From Marsupella aquatica (Eukaryota > Marchantiophyta), in NCBI GenBank assembly GCA_973895155.1, contig OZ316891.1:19468001-19532000 (forward strand): a stretch of 64,000 bases of DNA, in the 5' to 3' direction. This document shows, piece by piece, positions 11,847-23,200 of the stretch (positions are counted from its first letter, which is position 1; the number at the start of each line of letters is the position of its first letter). A program made the translations under genes and the position numbers. Below the pieces are notes generated by a model. It was not told where the DNA came from, did not search any database, and worked only from the letters and a program-made list of their open reading frames with translations.

Positions 11847-12238
11847 TGTGGAAGACAGATCTTCGTTCGCTTAATCCGCCAATTCCTCAGAAACTCAAAT
11901 TGGGACAAACGGCCGATTGAGCCAACCTGCTTTCGTTGCTGCTGCCTGTGATTTGCGTCGAGATCAATCGAGTGCTCCTTGGAACGATGCTTCACCCAAG
12001 AATTGCAATTCTGCACACCTTCAGTACTCTTCTATTCCTTTGAGAGAGGCGACCGCAGAATTCTCTGTCCGAAGCTACTGGTACGGTAACCGAATCAACC
12101 CTAGGCCCAGCCCGAGCCTGATACCGTACCTGGATGTCGCCAGTCGAAGCAAATACGCTGGCTCGGCCCTCGTTCGAACATAGCCTGGGTCCAGCCCCTA
12201 TTTGGAGCCCATTGCACTTAATTAAACCAGGCTATGAA
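11847..12238. other. Upstream region of TOM7
   Basis: No conserved coding frame. On the minus strand this should contain the TOM7 promoter and leader. I could not place a TATA box or initiator with confidence. Confidence 0.35.
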
Positions 12239-12475
12239 ACACTATAATATCCAATGGAGAGTGGGCTCTTTCGTAAATGTCCTTTGAGCGGGAAGACATC
12301 GTGGCCGTTTGTTGAATAATTGTTTTCTCCAACACAGTTCGATTGGCCAAAAAGCTTACACTGTAATATCCATTCGAGATTGGCCTATAGTCTGTTTTAC
12401 TATCCTTTGGGTGGGAATAAATCATGGCCATTTGTTGAGAATTTTTTTTTCCCTACACAGTTCAATTGCCCAAAA
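12239..12475 (+). repeat. Tandem duplication, ~120-bp unit
   Basis: Two diverged copies (about 12239-12350 and 12358-12475) share CACT(A/G)TAATATCCA, TCCTTTG(A/G)G(C/T)GGGAA, TGGCC(G/A)TTTGTTGA and ACACAGTTC(G/A)ATTG(G/C)CC. There is no coding content, and the two open frames across it are incidental. Confidence 0.7.
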
Positions 12476-12989
12476 CCACCTGGGCCTTGCCCCCTTCTAT
12501 GCCTCGCCAGCCATGCTTGCTAGTCATGTCATGCACAGGCATTGGGCTCTTGTTGAAATGAAACCTGAGCAAGCAGTTTGCTTTGACTCGGCAATCTGGA
12601 GGTGCAGCAGCTGCAATAGCCGATGGGTGTGAATATTCTTACCTACTATAACATGCAATCCGGCCAACCGGCCAGCCATGATCACCTTACAAAATTAGTT
12701 ATGGACAGGACTTTTCCTGGCCATTGGATATATTTCTCTTTCTTTCTGGGCCATCAGATCTCTCCAAATAGGGGCTCAACCAAGCTCCGTCATTGAGAAT
12801 TCCTGTGAGTCTCAGACTAGATTGTCCCTACAGTGACCCCCTTACCCATAAGTGCAATTTTTCTCCACAGAAAATTCCATGCACTTCTCAGTAAGTGTAA
12901 GTTGATGGGATTGTTCGCTCACCGAAAAGCACTTATCAAGGGTATGCACTTATATAGTTGTCATTTAGTAAATTGTTTTTGGCCTGTTT

Positions 12990-13285
12990 GCCCTGACTAA
13001 AAGTGCAAGCTCCGCACGGAAAGGATAGAAAGGGATGCCTTGCAGTTAGCCAGCTGTAAGCGATGCATTTAAAGAGAGATGACTGTAGTAGAGAACTACT
13101 TATATATAAACCTGCCAAAGATCCCAGAGGCCAGAGACCCAATAAAGGGGAGAAACATGGGTAAATCCCAGGAAAATCAAAGAGCCCAAGAGTCCCTAAG
13201 AGCCGCAAAAGAACTAAAACCCCATTGGGCAGCTACAAAAATAAAACCCTTTTGGACAGCAAATTGAAAAGCCTGGCCATAGCTC
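12990..13285 (-). mobile_element. Possible LINE 3'-UTR remnant
   Basis: Read on the minus strand this is T- and G-rich text with GGGCTCTTTG, TTTATTGGGTCTCTGG and TTTGGCAGGTTTATATATAA. That style matches plant LINE 3' untranslated regions. A similar passage, also on the minus strand, occurs at 27690-27930. No ORF2 sequence is attached. Confidence 0.25.
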
Positions 13286-13502
13286 TTGAGTAAGCGGCAT
13301 GAAAATGATGCTCCAATAGACCAAGCCTGCGAACCATGCAAACTGCATGGAAGTGACACCTCTTGCGCCTTCGCTCATATTTCCAAGATGTTTGCAACAA
13401 CAAAAGTTTGACTGTCAATATCTCTCTTGATGTCCAAATGAAGAATTGAAAAGAGTTACGAATTTCTAAAGATTATTCCATTGCTTGTTCACCTTTCCAG
13501 TG

Positions 13503-13672
13503 ACCATCTAACTCAACCATAAAGTCAAAAGCAGGGTTTCCTTCCATCAATGAAAGATGGTAATCTGTTGTTAGGTGTAATTGGAGATTCTTCTTACAGT
13601 GTCACATGGTTGTGTCCATCCGGGTAGTCCCAACAAACGTGTGTGTCCATGAGGGCTTTAAGTTCCAAATTT
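13503..13672 (+). repeat. Direct repeat A, copy 1 (~165 bp)
   Basis: Starts CATCTAACTCAACCATAA(A/G)G and ends near CCATGAGG(G/A)CTTTAAGTTC. The second copy begins about 900 bp downstream at 14408 with roughly 90 percent identity by eye. Noncoding. Confidence 0.8.
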
Positions 13673-14407
13673 TGATGTTTAGTATCTTCCTCAATATATG
13701 ATGGAATCTGCTTTTGGGGGTTTATTTGAAATTGTTTGTAAATATCTTTCAACAAGTGTAACATAGTCAAACTTCACATAGAATTAAGAGACTCAAAATT
13801 TTCCAAAGATGAGGTCTCAAGATCTTGCCACATTTCACTCATCATTTTAACCCATACTATATGAGCAGAAAAAGGGTTTCCCTGCAATCCATTCAGGTTG
13901 AAAAAGGGTATCTAAGCAGTTTGACAAACATGGACCTAAGATGAAGGTCCATCCTGGTTTCAGTTCAAATGGTCACAAGAGGAATTTAATTAATAAAGCA
14001 CAATCAAAAGTTACCCTTTAGCCTAAACCTCTAGACCGTGACTCTAACCAAGTGCATCAATGACAGTGAGGGTGCACACAGAAAACAGGGATGGGGCAAA
14101 GATGAACAAGAAAAAGCATGGAAAGCCTGCAATCCTTTTTTCTACAAGGTGTTTTTAATACTCATTTCTAATTAAATTCAAATGAACTTTTAAGCCCTCA
14201 TGGACACACATGTTTGGAAGAAAGCCCGGATGGACACACACAACCCAGATAGACACAACCCAAACTTCATTTTTTGCTCATGTAACACACTTTTTGATTG
14301 TAATCCCAAAGTGACCTGTAAGGAGGTATGTGACCGAGACCAATCGGTATTCGGTTGATTCTTCTTGGAGTCCATCCACTTTTTCCTCACTGCAAGGATG
14401 CGGTGAA

Positions 14408-14570
14408 CATCTAACTCAACCATAAGGTCTAAAGCAAGGTTTCCTTCCGTTAATGAAAGACGATAATCCGTTTGGTAGGTGTAATTGGAGATTTTTCTTA
14501 CAGTGTCACATGGGTATGTCCCTCCGGGTCGTCCCAACAAACGTGTGTCTCCATGAGGACTTTAAGTTCG
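14408..14570 (+). repeat. Direct repeat A, copy 2
   Basis: Second copy of the repeat at 13503, containing GGTGTAATTGGAGATT, CTTACAGTGTCACATGG and CCCAACAAACGTGTGT. The two copies bracket about 740 bp of noncoding DNA that includes TGGACACACA-rich text, consistent with a segmental duplication or an unrecognised element with long direct repeats. Confidence 0.8.
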
Positions 14571-14644
14571 GTAGTCAAGCTAGTATGTATTAAAGAAAAA
14601 GTCACATCACATCTCATAAATGAATTGCAATGAGAAGCTAGGTT

Positions 14645-14800
14645 AGACTTCTAAAGTGAAGCCTCTAGACCATGGCTCTAAGACCCCACCAAAAGTTATA
14701 TGCATAAAAGAGAAGATTATGTATATCAAACTGATGATTTTTGTCATCATTTTGTTAGCATTTAAGCTCATATACAGAAATTAAGGCCTCAATTTCAACG
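14645..14800 (+). repeat. Dispersed palindromic repeat, long copy
   Basis: TTCTAAAGTGAAG followed by CCTCTAGACCATGGCTC, then about 100 bp (GTATATCAAACTGATGATTTT...) that also resembles the copy at 48405-48540. A shorter related copy lies at about 14020-14060. The shared downstream text suggests a dispersed element of at least 150 bp. Confidence 0.45.
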
Positions 14801-15231
14801 AGCATAGGATGGCCATATTAACTGGAAACCTCTTTTAACTACATTGTCACTAAAGATATTCTAATTCATTGCCACTAAAGATGTTTTACTTTACAATATT
14901 GCTATTGTTTTACTTACAAATATGCCACACTATATTAAAACCTAGTTACTTTGTTTAAACTCTTTATACAAAACCATGACATATTTGTAAATACAAAGAA
15001 AACCATGACAATATTATCAATTTGAAAATTTTCTTAGTGACAAATACAAAAAAAACTATGAAAGTATTATCAATTTGAACATCTTTAGTGCTTTCATTTT
15101 TCTCTTGGTGTGCTCTTGTAGCAAAATGAAACCTACATAGACCTTTAGGTTTGTCAAAATGCTCCCATGTATTTTTGCAACTCAGATAGACCGATTGTAC
15201 TCACAATATGAAAGAAAATATTCTCAATTAG

Positions 15232-15575
15232 TGTTAGATATTGCTCTAGTTTTGGGACTCTTGTGCTAACCACAGTTAGGCTAACTTGGGTTAGGACCTA
15301 GCTAAGGTTAGCGGTAGTGCTGTTGTGCATATAGCCAGGGCTGATGCCAGACCCTGGTGAAACTTAGGCTCATTGTTACGGAGCTAGTTGAGAGATAGGG
15401 AGAGCTTGTGCTGTGGATGCTTGGTATGGCCGGTCGGCCTAGAGTACAGTCAAGCTCTTGTGTGTTCCCGTGGACGTAGCCTCATGTGGAGGTGAACCAC
15501 GTATCTCTCTGTGTCAACTCTTGTGCGTTGGATGGTTCATGGGCTTGCCGTTACTAATGTCGTCTATGCTCAACA
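15232..15575 (+). mobile_element. Solo Copia LTR 1 with 5-bp target duplication
   Basis: This 344-bp LTR starts TGTTAGATATTGC and ends CTATGCTCAACA, giving the canonical TG...CA termini. It is the same family and length as the LTRs of the complete Copia element at 32120-39005. It is flanked by perfect direct repeats ATTAG at 15227-15231 and 15576-15580, so it is an original insertion reduced to one LTR by unequal recombination. It is visibly more diverged from the intact element's LTRs than those are from each other. Confidence 0.93.
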
Positions 15576-16032
15576 ATTAGTCCATTCCAATTGTACCGTT
15601 TTTGTCTAGGGTCCATGGGAGCATCATTTTCTCTCTTGCAGCCCCTTAATTTCTCTTGTTTGAACCTGCCTCCTCCTCCCAGGCAGGGGTCCTTGTTGTC
15701 CCCTTTGGAAAAAATTGAAATAAAATCATTTAAAAATAATAATAATTATGAAAAAAATTTGAACTTAAATTTTAGTGACAAACAGAAAAAATAAAATCAC
15801 TTCACAAATTTAGGCACAGCACGTGATGCAACAAGAGGGCCGATGATCCCACCCAACAAGAGGAGGATGGTCAGTCGACCACGGCTCAAACCCCGTTGGC
15901 GTAATCGAAGTCATGTTGAGTCAATTCTTCTCCTCACACTTTCAAGGCCTCTCCTCAGTGTGCACCCACTGTACAGTGAAATTCGGAGCATGAAGGACGC
16001 ACCTCCCCTTCCTCCTTCATCCCCCTCTCGCT
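15576..16032. other. Spacer between solo LTR and DHD-SDH leader
   Basis: AT-rich to about 15810, then a mixed region leading into a pyrimidine-rich CTCTCT tract at 16022-16064, which is likely close to the DHD-SDH transcription start. A 76-codon open frame here has no family resemblance. Confidence 0.35.
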
Positions 16033-17186
16033 CTCTCTTTCTCTCTCTTTACCTCTCTCTTTCTGATCTGTGATGGAGATGACGATGAAGACGATGAAGA
16101 CGACGAGCATCAGGGACGCGAAATTGCGGAGAGCGTCATGAATCGACGGCGTCGTGCGAGGACGATTTCTGGTAAGATTTCTGGCTCACGCCACGCTAGC
16201 CCTGATGTCAATGTTTTACCCGTCATTGATTGATTGATGCTCGTGCACTTTATTTGTTCGCGGGAAGCGTATCGATTGTTCAAATGGATGCGTTTGCGAT
16301 CCTTTCGATTTGAGAGGACTGGTACTGTAGGTAGAGAATGAGCTAGCGAGGGATCGGATGGAAATTCTTGTGGAGGTTTTTGGCTGGATCTAAAGCTGGC
16401 TTTGATGTCAATGTTTTCCCTGTCGTTGATTGATTGATGCTCGTGCACATTGCCTGTTTGCCGGAAGCGTATCGATTGATCGAATGGATGCGTTTACATT
16501 CGTGAGAGGACTGGTACTGTCGGTAGAGAATGAGCTAGCGAGGGATCGGATGAAATTTCTTGTATAGATTTTTGGCTGGATCTAACGCTAGCTTTGATGT
16601 CAATGCTTTCCCTGACGTTGATTAATTGACGCTCGTGCACATTGCCTGTTTGCCGAAGCGTATCGATTGATCGAATGGCTGCGTTTGCGATCGTGAGAGG
16701 TACTGCAGTTAGTAAAATGAGCTAGCGAGAGGATGAAAATTCTTGTAGAGGTTTTTGGCTGGATCTAATGGAGTGAAACTGTCGTCTGTTCCTCCGCGCT
16801 AGCCCTGATGTCAATGTTTTCCCTGTCATCGATCCGCTTTGAAATGTCCATTTGTGCTTTGCCTTCGTTGGAATTTGGCTGTGCACTGCTTTTTGTCTCT
16901 CTTGAAAATCGTGACATGGAGAATGCATTCTCCATTTCTGCAGCTTTTGCTCCAGCGAGAGGATCTTTCCTATGTGTTGAAATTTCTGTCACACTATTGA
17001 GTGTTTTCTGTCTTTCTGTTCAAAATCTCCTTATTGAATGAGAGTCATGGATTGTGCTGCAGAGAACTCGGGCTAAACGGTTGCCAGTCGGAAGAGAGCA
17101 AACTGAGTGGTGTAAAGTTTGCCCATCACGCACCTGAACAGAAATTGAAGAAGGACAAGAAATAGAAGAAGAGTGAGTTTCTAAGG
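16033..17186 (+). promoter_or_regulatory. Putative DHD-SDH 5' leader with a 5'-UTR intron
   Basis: A CT-rich tract is followed by a short purine-rich exon-like segment and a good donor, TCTG|GTAAGA, at 16172. A plausible acceptor, TTGTGCTGCAG, ends at 17062, only 124 bp before the ATG. If used, this gives an 891-bp leader intron containing the 200-bp repeats. The candidate first exon carries a 22-codon upstream frame (MEMTMKTMKTTS...) ending in TGA. Leader introns and upstream frames often set expression level in plants. This is inferred from splice signals only. Confidence 0.4.
16195..16803 (+). repeat. Tandem repeat, ~200-bp unit, three copies plus a partial fourth
   Basis: Units begin GCT(A/G)GC(C/T)(C/T)TGATGTCAATG at 16195, 16395, 16587 and 16798, giving periods of 200, 192 and 211 bp. 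Shared blocks are TTGATTGATTGATGCTCGTGC, GAAGCGTATCGATTG, GAATGAGCTAGCGAG and TTTTGGCTGGATCTAA. The array lies inside the putative leader intron of DHD-SDH. Confidence 0.85.
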
Positions 17187-18734
17187 ATGGCGAGCACGAC
17201 GCTCCTGTGTGCGCCACTGGTAGCAAAATCAGTGGATGAGATGGTAGAGAAGATAGGGCAGGCGAAAACTGCCGGCGCGGATCTTGTCGAGCTTCGGGTG
17301 GACTGGATCACAGGCTTCAACGCCGAGAGCGATCTCCCGATCCTGCTCAATGCTAGGACCTTGCCAGCCATTGTCACTTACCGGCCGAAGTGGGAGGGAG
17401 GAGAGTACGAAGGAGACGAAGCGCCTCGCCTGGCTGCGCTTCACTTGGCAGCCGACCTCGGAGCTGATTACGTAGACGTAGAGCTCCAAGTCGCAACGAA
17501 ATTCATCGATTCTCGCAAGGAAAGGAAATCAGGAGGAAAAAGTGGAACGAAATTCATCGTATCCAACCATAATTATGAATTCACGCCTTCCGAGGAAGAA
17601 ATGGGAGCGCTCGCTGCCAAGTGCGTGACTGCTGGAGCTGACATCGTGAAACTTGTCACAACAGCCCAAAACATCACTGACGTTGTGAGGATGTTGCAGC
17701 TGATGACACGGTCCTCAGTTCCGATCATCACGCTGGTTATGGGGAACAAAGGGGTGATTAGCAGGATCCTTGCGCCAAAATTCGGTGGGTATCTAACGTT
17801 CGGAACTCTTGCCAAAGGTCAAGAGAGTGCTCCGGGACAGCCTACTTTGGAGGAGCTGATCAAAGTGTACAGGGTGAAGCAAATTGGAAGAGACACAAAA
17901 GTGTATGGCATTGCTGGCAATCCAGTGGGGCACAGCAAGGGCCCAACCCTCCACAATAAAGCCTTTGCAGAGAAAGGGATCAATGCCGTTTATGTCCCGT
18001 ACTTAGTCGATGATCTTCCATCCTTCTTGAAAGTGTTCGAGTCCAGTGATTTCGTTGGGTTCAGTGTTACCATACCCCACAAGGAGGCAGCTGCCGCGGC
18101 AGCTGATGAAGTGGAAAGTCTTGCTAAACAGATAGGGGCTGTGAATACATTAGTGAGGACGAAAGACATGAAATTGACGGGTTACAACACTGATTGTGTT
18201 GGAGCTTTAAGCGCCATAGAAGATGGCTTACGAGGAGTCCACCTGCAGGGAAGTGAGGAATCACCTTTGCAAGGAAAGACGTTTGTGGTTATTGGTGCAG
18301 GTGGAGCTGGTAAGGCTCTAGCTTTTGGAGCGCATGTACGGGGGGCTAAAGTCATCATCGCCAACCGAACCATTGCAAGAGCTCAAACATTAGCCGAGCA
18401 GATCGGGGCAAATGCGGAGGCAATTACGTTGGCACAACTTGAAGAATTGAAGGCCACGAAGGGATTTGTCCTGGCCAACACTTCTTCTGTTGGTATGCAA
18501 CCGAATGTCCATGAAAGCCCTCTGTCGAGAGAGGCACTGAAAGGTTATGAGCTCGTCTTTGATGCCGTTTACACACCAAGAGTGACACGGTTACTCCGCG
18601 AGGCAGGCGAGTGGGGAGCTGCGACTGTCAGCGGTATAGAGATGTTCATTGGGCAGGCCATTCTTCAGTTTGAACTGTTCACTGGTGGACCTGCCCCAAT
18701 TCAGCTGATGAGAGAACTCATAGAGACATTCTAA
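17187..18734 (+). CDS. Bifunctional 3-dehydroquinate dehydratase / shikimate (or quinate) dehydrogenase
   Basis: This 515-residue plant-type fusion enzyme catalyses steps three and four of the shikimate pathway: dehydroquinate to dehydroshikimate, then NADPH reduction to shikimate. Residues about 1-225 are the type I dehydratase. VSNHNYEFTPS carries the catalytic His128 and DIVKLVTTAQ the Schiff-base Lys155. Residues about 235-515 are the dehydrogenase. Visible are GNPVGHSKGPTLHN (substrate loop), SVTIPHKEAA (Lys299), GAVNT, GYNTDC (Asp336), the GAGGAGKA nucleotide loop (370-377), the NRT motif (393-395) and EMFIGQA (485-491). Most shikimate dehydrogenases have Ser-Lys-Ser in the substrate loop; here it is Ser250-Lys-Gly252, the pattern I recall for plant quinate dehydrogenases. 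The frame is intact and intronless, although seed-plant homologues are multi-exon. An in-frame TAG lies eight codons upstream of the ATG. The protein starts almost at the dehydratase fold, so no plastid transit peptide is apparent. Confidence 0.95.
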   Translation: MASTTLLCAPLVAKSVDEMVEKIGQAKTAGADLVELRVDWITGFNAESDLPILLNARTLPAIVTYRPKWEGGEYEGDEAPRLAALHLAADLGADYVDVELQVATKFIDSRKERKSGGKSGTKFIVSNHNYEFTPSEEEMGALAAKCVTAGADIVKLVTTAQNITDVVRMLQLMTRSSVPIITLVMGNKGVISRILAPKFGGYLTFGTLAKGQESAPGQPTLEELIKVYRVKQIGRDTKVYGIAGNPVGHSKGPTLHNKAFAEKGINAVYVPYLVDDLPSFLKVFESSDFVGFSVTIPHKEAAAAAADEVESLAKQIGAVNTLVRTKDMKLTGYNTDCVGALSAIEDGLRGVHLQGSEESPLQGKTFVVIGAGGAGKALAFGAHVRGAKVIIANRTIARAQTLAEQIGANAEAITLAQLEELKATKGFVLANTSSVGMQPNVHESPLSREALKGYELVFDAVYTPRVTRLLREAGEWGAATVSGIEMFIGQAILQFELFTGGPAPIQLMRELIETF

Positions 18735-20239
18735 GGCATCTCTTACTGGGTCATAGATGTGGCTTAGCTCTTGCCGCAGGAGGCACAATATTAGGATTCG
18801 GAAGAAAAAGGTCTGTTAATGATGAGGTATCATTTTTGTACTGATAAGAAAGGAGTGGGGTTTCAGTCCTGCATTCCGTTTTTGAAGCAGATACTTTTCC
18901 AGGGACTGAATATCTCTGGAAAACATGCTCTTTCATATCCCTGTTGTTCCTGCTGAGAAGCTGGAAGCACACTTGAGTGACCCATATTTCTCACATTCAA
19001 GACCATCCGAGTGTCTGGGCGCAACAGCCTTAGTAATTTCTCCCTTGTTTATGTTATGTACCCCCTGAATCCTTTCCTTGGAATGCTTTGAACGACTATG
19101 TTCTGATGTCACCGTACCTCTTCAACAATAGTCATACGAATCAGGTGCGTCTCCCTATTACCTCCAAGATCTTCATGTATCTCCCAGCGTTACTAGATAC
19201 GGCTGTTCCGTGGCTAATCTTGTGAAGACTCCTCATATTCCCACATTTTCTTCGAGTGGACTGAATCATGTTATAGCCACGTTCAAATGTTTGCTTCCAG
19301 TGACCCAAAGTTTGCTCACATTTCTTTCCTCTGTTATTGTAGTTCATGCCCAAGCTGCCATTTTTTGCTTTTTCCAGTAAACACACCTCTGTATGTTTCA
19401 GAGAGGGATAGTAGTGATCACGAGCGCGCAATGCTATCTCGTGTTTCTCTAAACGTTTCCGACATCTGCTACATTTCATTCCTAACACGTCTGTCATGGA
19501 TGCCTTAGACAAGCAGAACCCCAAAGTACTAGACCACACTGGTTTCCTGCAAGGGGGATGATTGCAATCCAGGTCTGCGTTCTATTGAGTCCACCTGCTC
19601 TTAGAGCGATAACGAATGCCATTGTAATTTAAGGCGTGCCCAGAAAGTAAAGCCTTGAATCTGGTGCCTGGATTAATCACCAGATAAGAATCCTCAATCT
19701 AACGCTAGTTGGTCACAACATATCATGAAGTGGATTTACCACCTTGTCTCCAGTGCTATGTATATAAGCTGGACGATGGAAGTTGTATGGGAGTCTTGGT
19801 AAATTACTTCCCTGACCATGAGTGTATCTGAGAACTCAAGTCTTGGCCCCGCGAGGAAACCTGTAATCCACTCGGATTTCTGGACATCATTACACATCAA
19901 TATACACCGAACTCCAGGATTGGGTGGATATGGACGCAGAGTCATTTCACCAGCCTTCCTTTGTAACCCAGGATTTTTATTCAGAAACTAAGGCTGCTTC
20001 AATGTGACGCCCACAGCACCAAGGTTATGAGTATAAGTTCGAAACAATCCCGGTCTCCGAACCAACGCCATTTAGGCTTCAGCTGAGATCTACCAAAAAT
20101 ATTTGTGCCGAATAAAATTGAGAAACGAAGCATTCTACAATGTATCCCATCTCCGCCAAGGGCAGCAAACTCCGGACTAAATGTACAAAACTGCCTCTGC
20201 TTCTTCACGGAGAGTCTTGTCCATAAGGTTGGTGAACTT
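18735..20239. other. Spacer between DHD-SDH and the SAP/CCCH62-like gene
   Basis: The two genes converge here, so the stretch should hold both 3' untranslated regions. Open frames at 19141-19539 (-) and elsewhere lack any recognisable domain. No terminator or poly(A) signal could be assigned beyond AT-rich patches. Confidence 0.45.
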
Positions 20240-23200
20240 TTAGCATATGGAACCTTTCCCTCTCGAGGATTCCCTCTGAATCGTGTCAAACTTTGACGAA
20301 TGTCTTCGATTACTACACAGACCAAGTTTTCTCTTACAACAATAATAGCACACACCGTTAGAACAGTATCTAGATTTACGATACGTACACGAGGCCGTTG
20401 GGCAGGGAAAACCGTTGTCGGAGGAGGTCCGTTTGGGAGAGGATGGCCTGTGAAGAAGGGATTGGGATCCGTGTCTATCCAGCAATGGGGAGGATGGTGC
20501 ACTTCCCAATATACCATCGTTGACAGAAGGTCTGTTTGGAAATGGAGACAAATGTCTGCCTAAAGAAGTAGAGGAATGTCTATTTGGGAAAGGAGACACC
20601 GGTCTGCCCAACGACGGAGAGGAAGGTCTGTTTGAAAAAGGAGAGAGCGGTCTGCCCAAGGAGGGAGAGGAAGGTCTGTTGAGCGAAGATGATGCGCCTA
20701 AACCATTCCTGTCATACGGTCTGCCTGAAAAGGGAGGCACTGGTCTACCCAAAGGCGGAGAGGAAGGTCTGTTTGGAACAGGAGATGCTGGTCTCCTCAA
20801 CGACGGAGAGCAAGGTCTGTTTGGAAAAGGAGACACCGGTCTACCCAATGACGCAGAGGAAGGTGTATTGAGCGATGACGTGCTTTTGCCTTTACGACTG
20901 TGTGGTCTTTTGCTCGTGGCACCTGCTCCGTTACAAACTGAGATGGTGATAGGAGCTTGTAGGCTTACAGACTGTGTTAAATTCCGGAGCCCTGATTGAG
21001 ATCTACTGCTGCCTCCTTGGAGTTTCAGAACACTCGATATATTCTGAGCTTCACAAGGCTGCTGCTTATGGGCATCACGGTCGGAAGGAAACAGTACATG
21101 CGCGGGTTTAAACCACTGCCGGTGATTATTTATAGAAATGGTCGCACCTCCACTCGGATCCCCATTTTCAGAAGGTAACCCGAATTGTCGGATTCTTCCA
21201 AGTGGTACAGTATTGGCACCAGTTTGGGTGTGATGATGCACCACTCTCGCTTCGTTGATTTCCCCATTTTCAGCAGGTAACCCGAATTGTCGGATTCTTC
21301 CAAGCGGTACAGTATTGGCACCAGTTTGGGTGTGATAATGCACCACTCTTGCTTTGTTGCTTTCCACACTTTCAGAATGTAAGCCGAATTGTCGTATTTT
21401 TCCAAGCGGTACAGAATTGGCACCAGTTTGGGTGTGATGACGCACCACTCTTGCTTCGTTGATTTCCACAGTTTCAGAATGTAAGCCGAATTGTCGGATT
21501 CTTCCAAGCGGTACAGAATTGGCACCAGTTGGGGCGTGAGGTCGGGTCCCAACTGCTGCGAGTTGGTGACCAGAGACAGCTGACTGAAATACGTTTCCAC
21601 TATTGCTGGACTCTTTTGATGCCAAGGTGTCGGTGTAAGGATTCGCTAGCTGTGTCCTTGACACACCTTCAAGCCCAAATCTTCCTGCATTCCCTTGATG
21701 CCCTGCAACAATATGTCAGAAATAATAAAAAGGAATTTGCAAACAATTTCAAAGATTAAATCACCACATTTCAAGGACAAGATATAACAACCGCCTACCT
21801 TTAAATCTTCCCTGCTTCACTGCCCTGATTTGTCTTGCAGCTGCACCCCGCTCATGCTTTTCATCCAAGGTTCTTTGTCTCTCCCCTTCGTCGGCCCACT
21901 TCTGCATGGAGCGCCAATACAATCTTAGTTTCCAACTCGACATCATTGGTCAGGATCAGAACCAAAGCCCTCTAAAGGAGGCGAGCAAATCCAACACGAA
22001 ATGGACAAACAATCAACCGAAGGCCATCCTGATTCAGATACATTGGAGAGGGACGTGAAAGCGATGTACATAGATAGTTTACAACTAGTAAAAAATTCGA
22101 AGTAAGGCGAAAGGCAACAAGGATTGGCCTCGTCCCAATAGAAATGGACAATTTTTCGTGGTATAACGAAAGGAGGTAAGACCTGACGAAAGGCTTTTCG
22201 CTTGTAGAGATTCCGTCCCTTCACTAGCAACTGTTTCATTGGGGATAGTGGGCGGCAACCAGTACTCCACAATACCTCAACCTGATGTGCCCAAAACAAA
22301 AAAGACCTATCAAGATGATGCTAACGGGTGGAGCTAGATGTCAAAACCAGAGACAACTACGCTGTAACAGTACCCGGTGGAATGTGCAGGAGAAAAAGGA
22401 TATAACATACAATGATAATGCTATAACCCTAAACTTGCCACTTGACCATTGCTCTAACAGCCTCGAGACTCTGCAGGCTGATGACATTTTTAGTTGAATA
22501 TAGATGGATTCTAGCTTAATTTGAAAACCACATCTCTAATGTACCGTGAAAGTGTGTTGCTGCCGTTGTGCACCATAGCTCTCCTTCACTACCCTGCCTG
22601 CCACAGTTCTACTTCTTGCTCGTGTGGCATTTTGGGTAGTCACAGAGTTCCTGTTAGGTGTAGTCGAACAAAACTTGTCATTCCTTCAATCAGGCATATG
22701 CAAAATTTAACATCAGTCCAGCAGACCGGATATGTGCCCAAAGCATCTTCCAAGTTCCTCACTACCAGTTTTGTTTCAGAGGCGGGGAAGAACCGTTAAT
22801 TGAAGACAATGCCTACTTATAATGACTGATACGAGAATTTCAAATAGAAGAACTCACTTGTTGTAGACCTTCTGGTTAAACACTACCACATCTCCTTTGC
22901 ACACATCGCCTGTAGAACCAGATACCGAGCTTTGATAAATCTTGTAAAGCTCATGCATCTTACGTAGAATATGTAACAACAAGAATTGTTCATTAAGCTT
23001 AGTTGATAGGAATCCTACCTGTACAGTTGATGTTGAAAGTTGATCTGCCATAACTTCTTGACCCTCCTTCCTTGAGTCTGGATACACAACCAAGGAAGGT
23101 ATTCCACTAGCCCTCAGAGTATGACGTCAATGTTGTACCAAAATTGAAATTCACCGTAGTCCAATTGATAACACGTGAGGGACTTGAGGGAGGTATTCAC

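Noticed and set aside
20520-20999. 159-codon plus-strand frame of GLPKEGEEGLF-type repeats
   Set aside because: It is the antisense shadow of the SPSLGRP repeats in the minus-strand CCCH62-like gene, which has the better-supported exon chain.
20540-21545. Regularly spaced repeats that could suggest a CRISPR array
   Set aside because: The units are contiguous coding repeats of 48 and 102 bp without unique spacers, in a eukaryotic gene.
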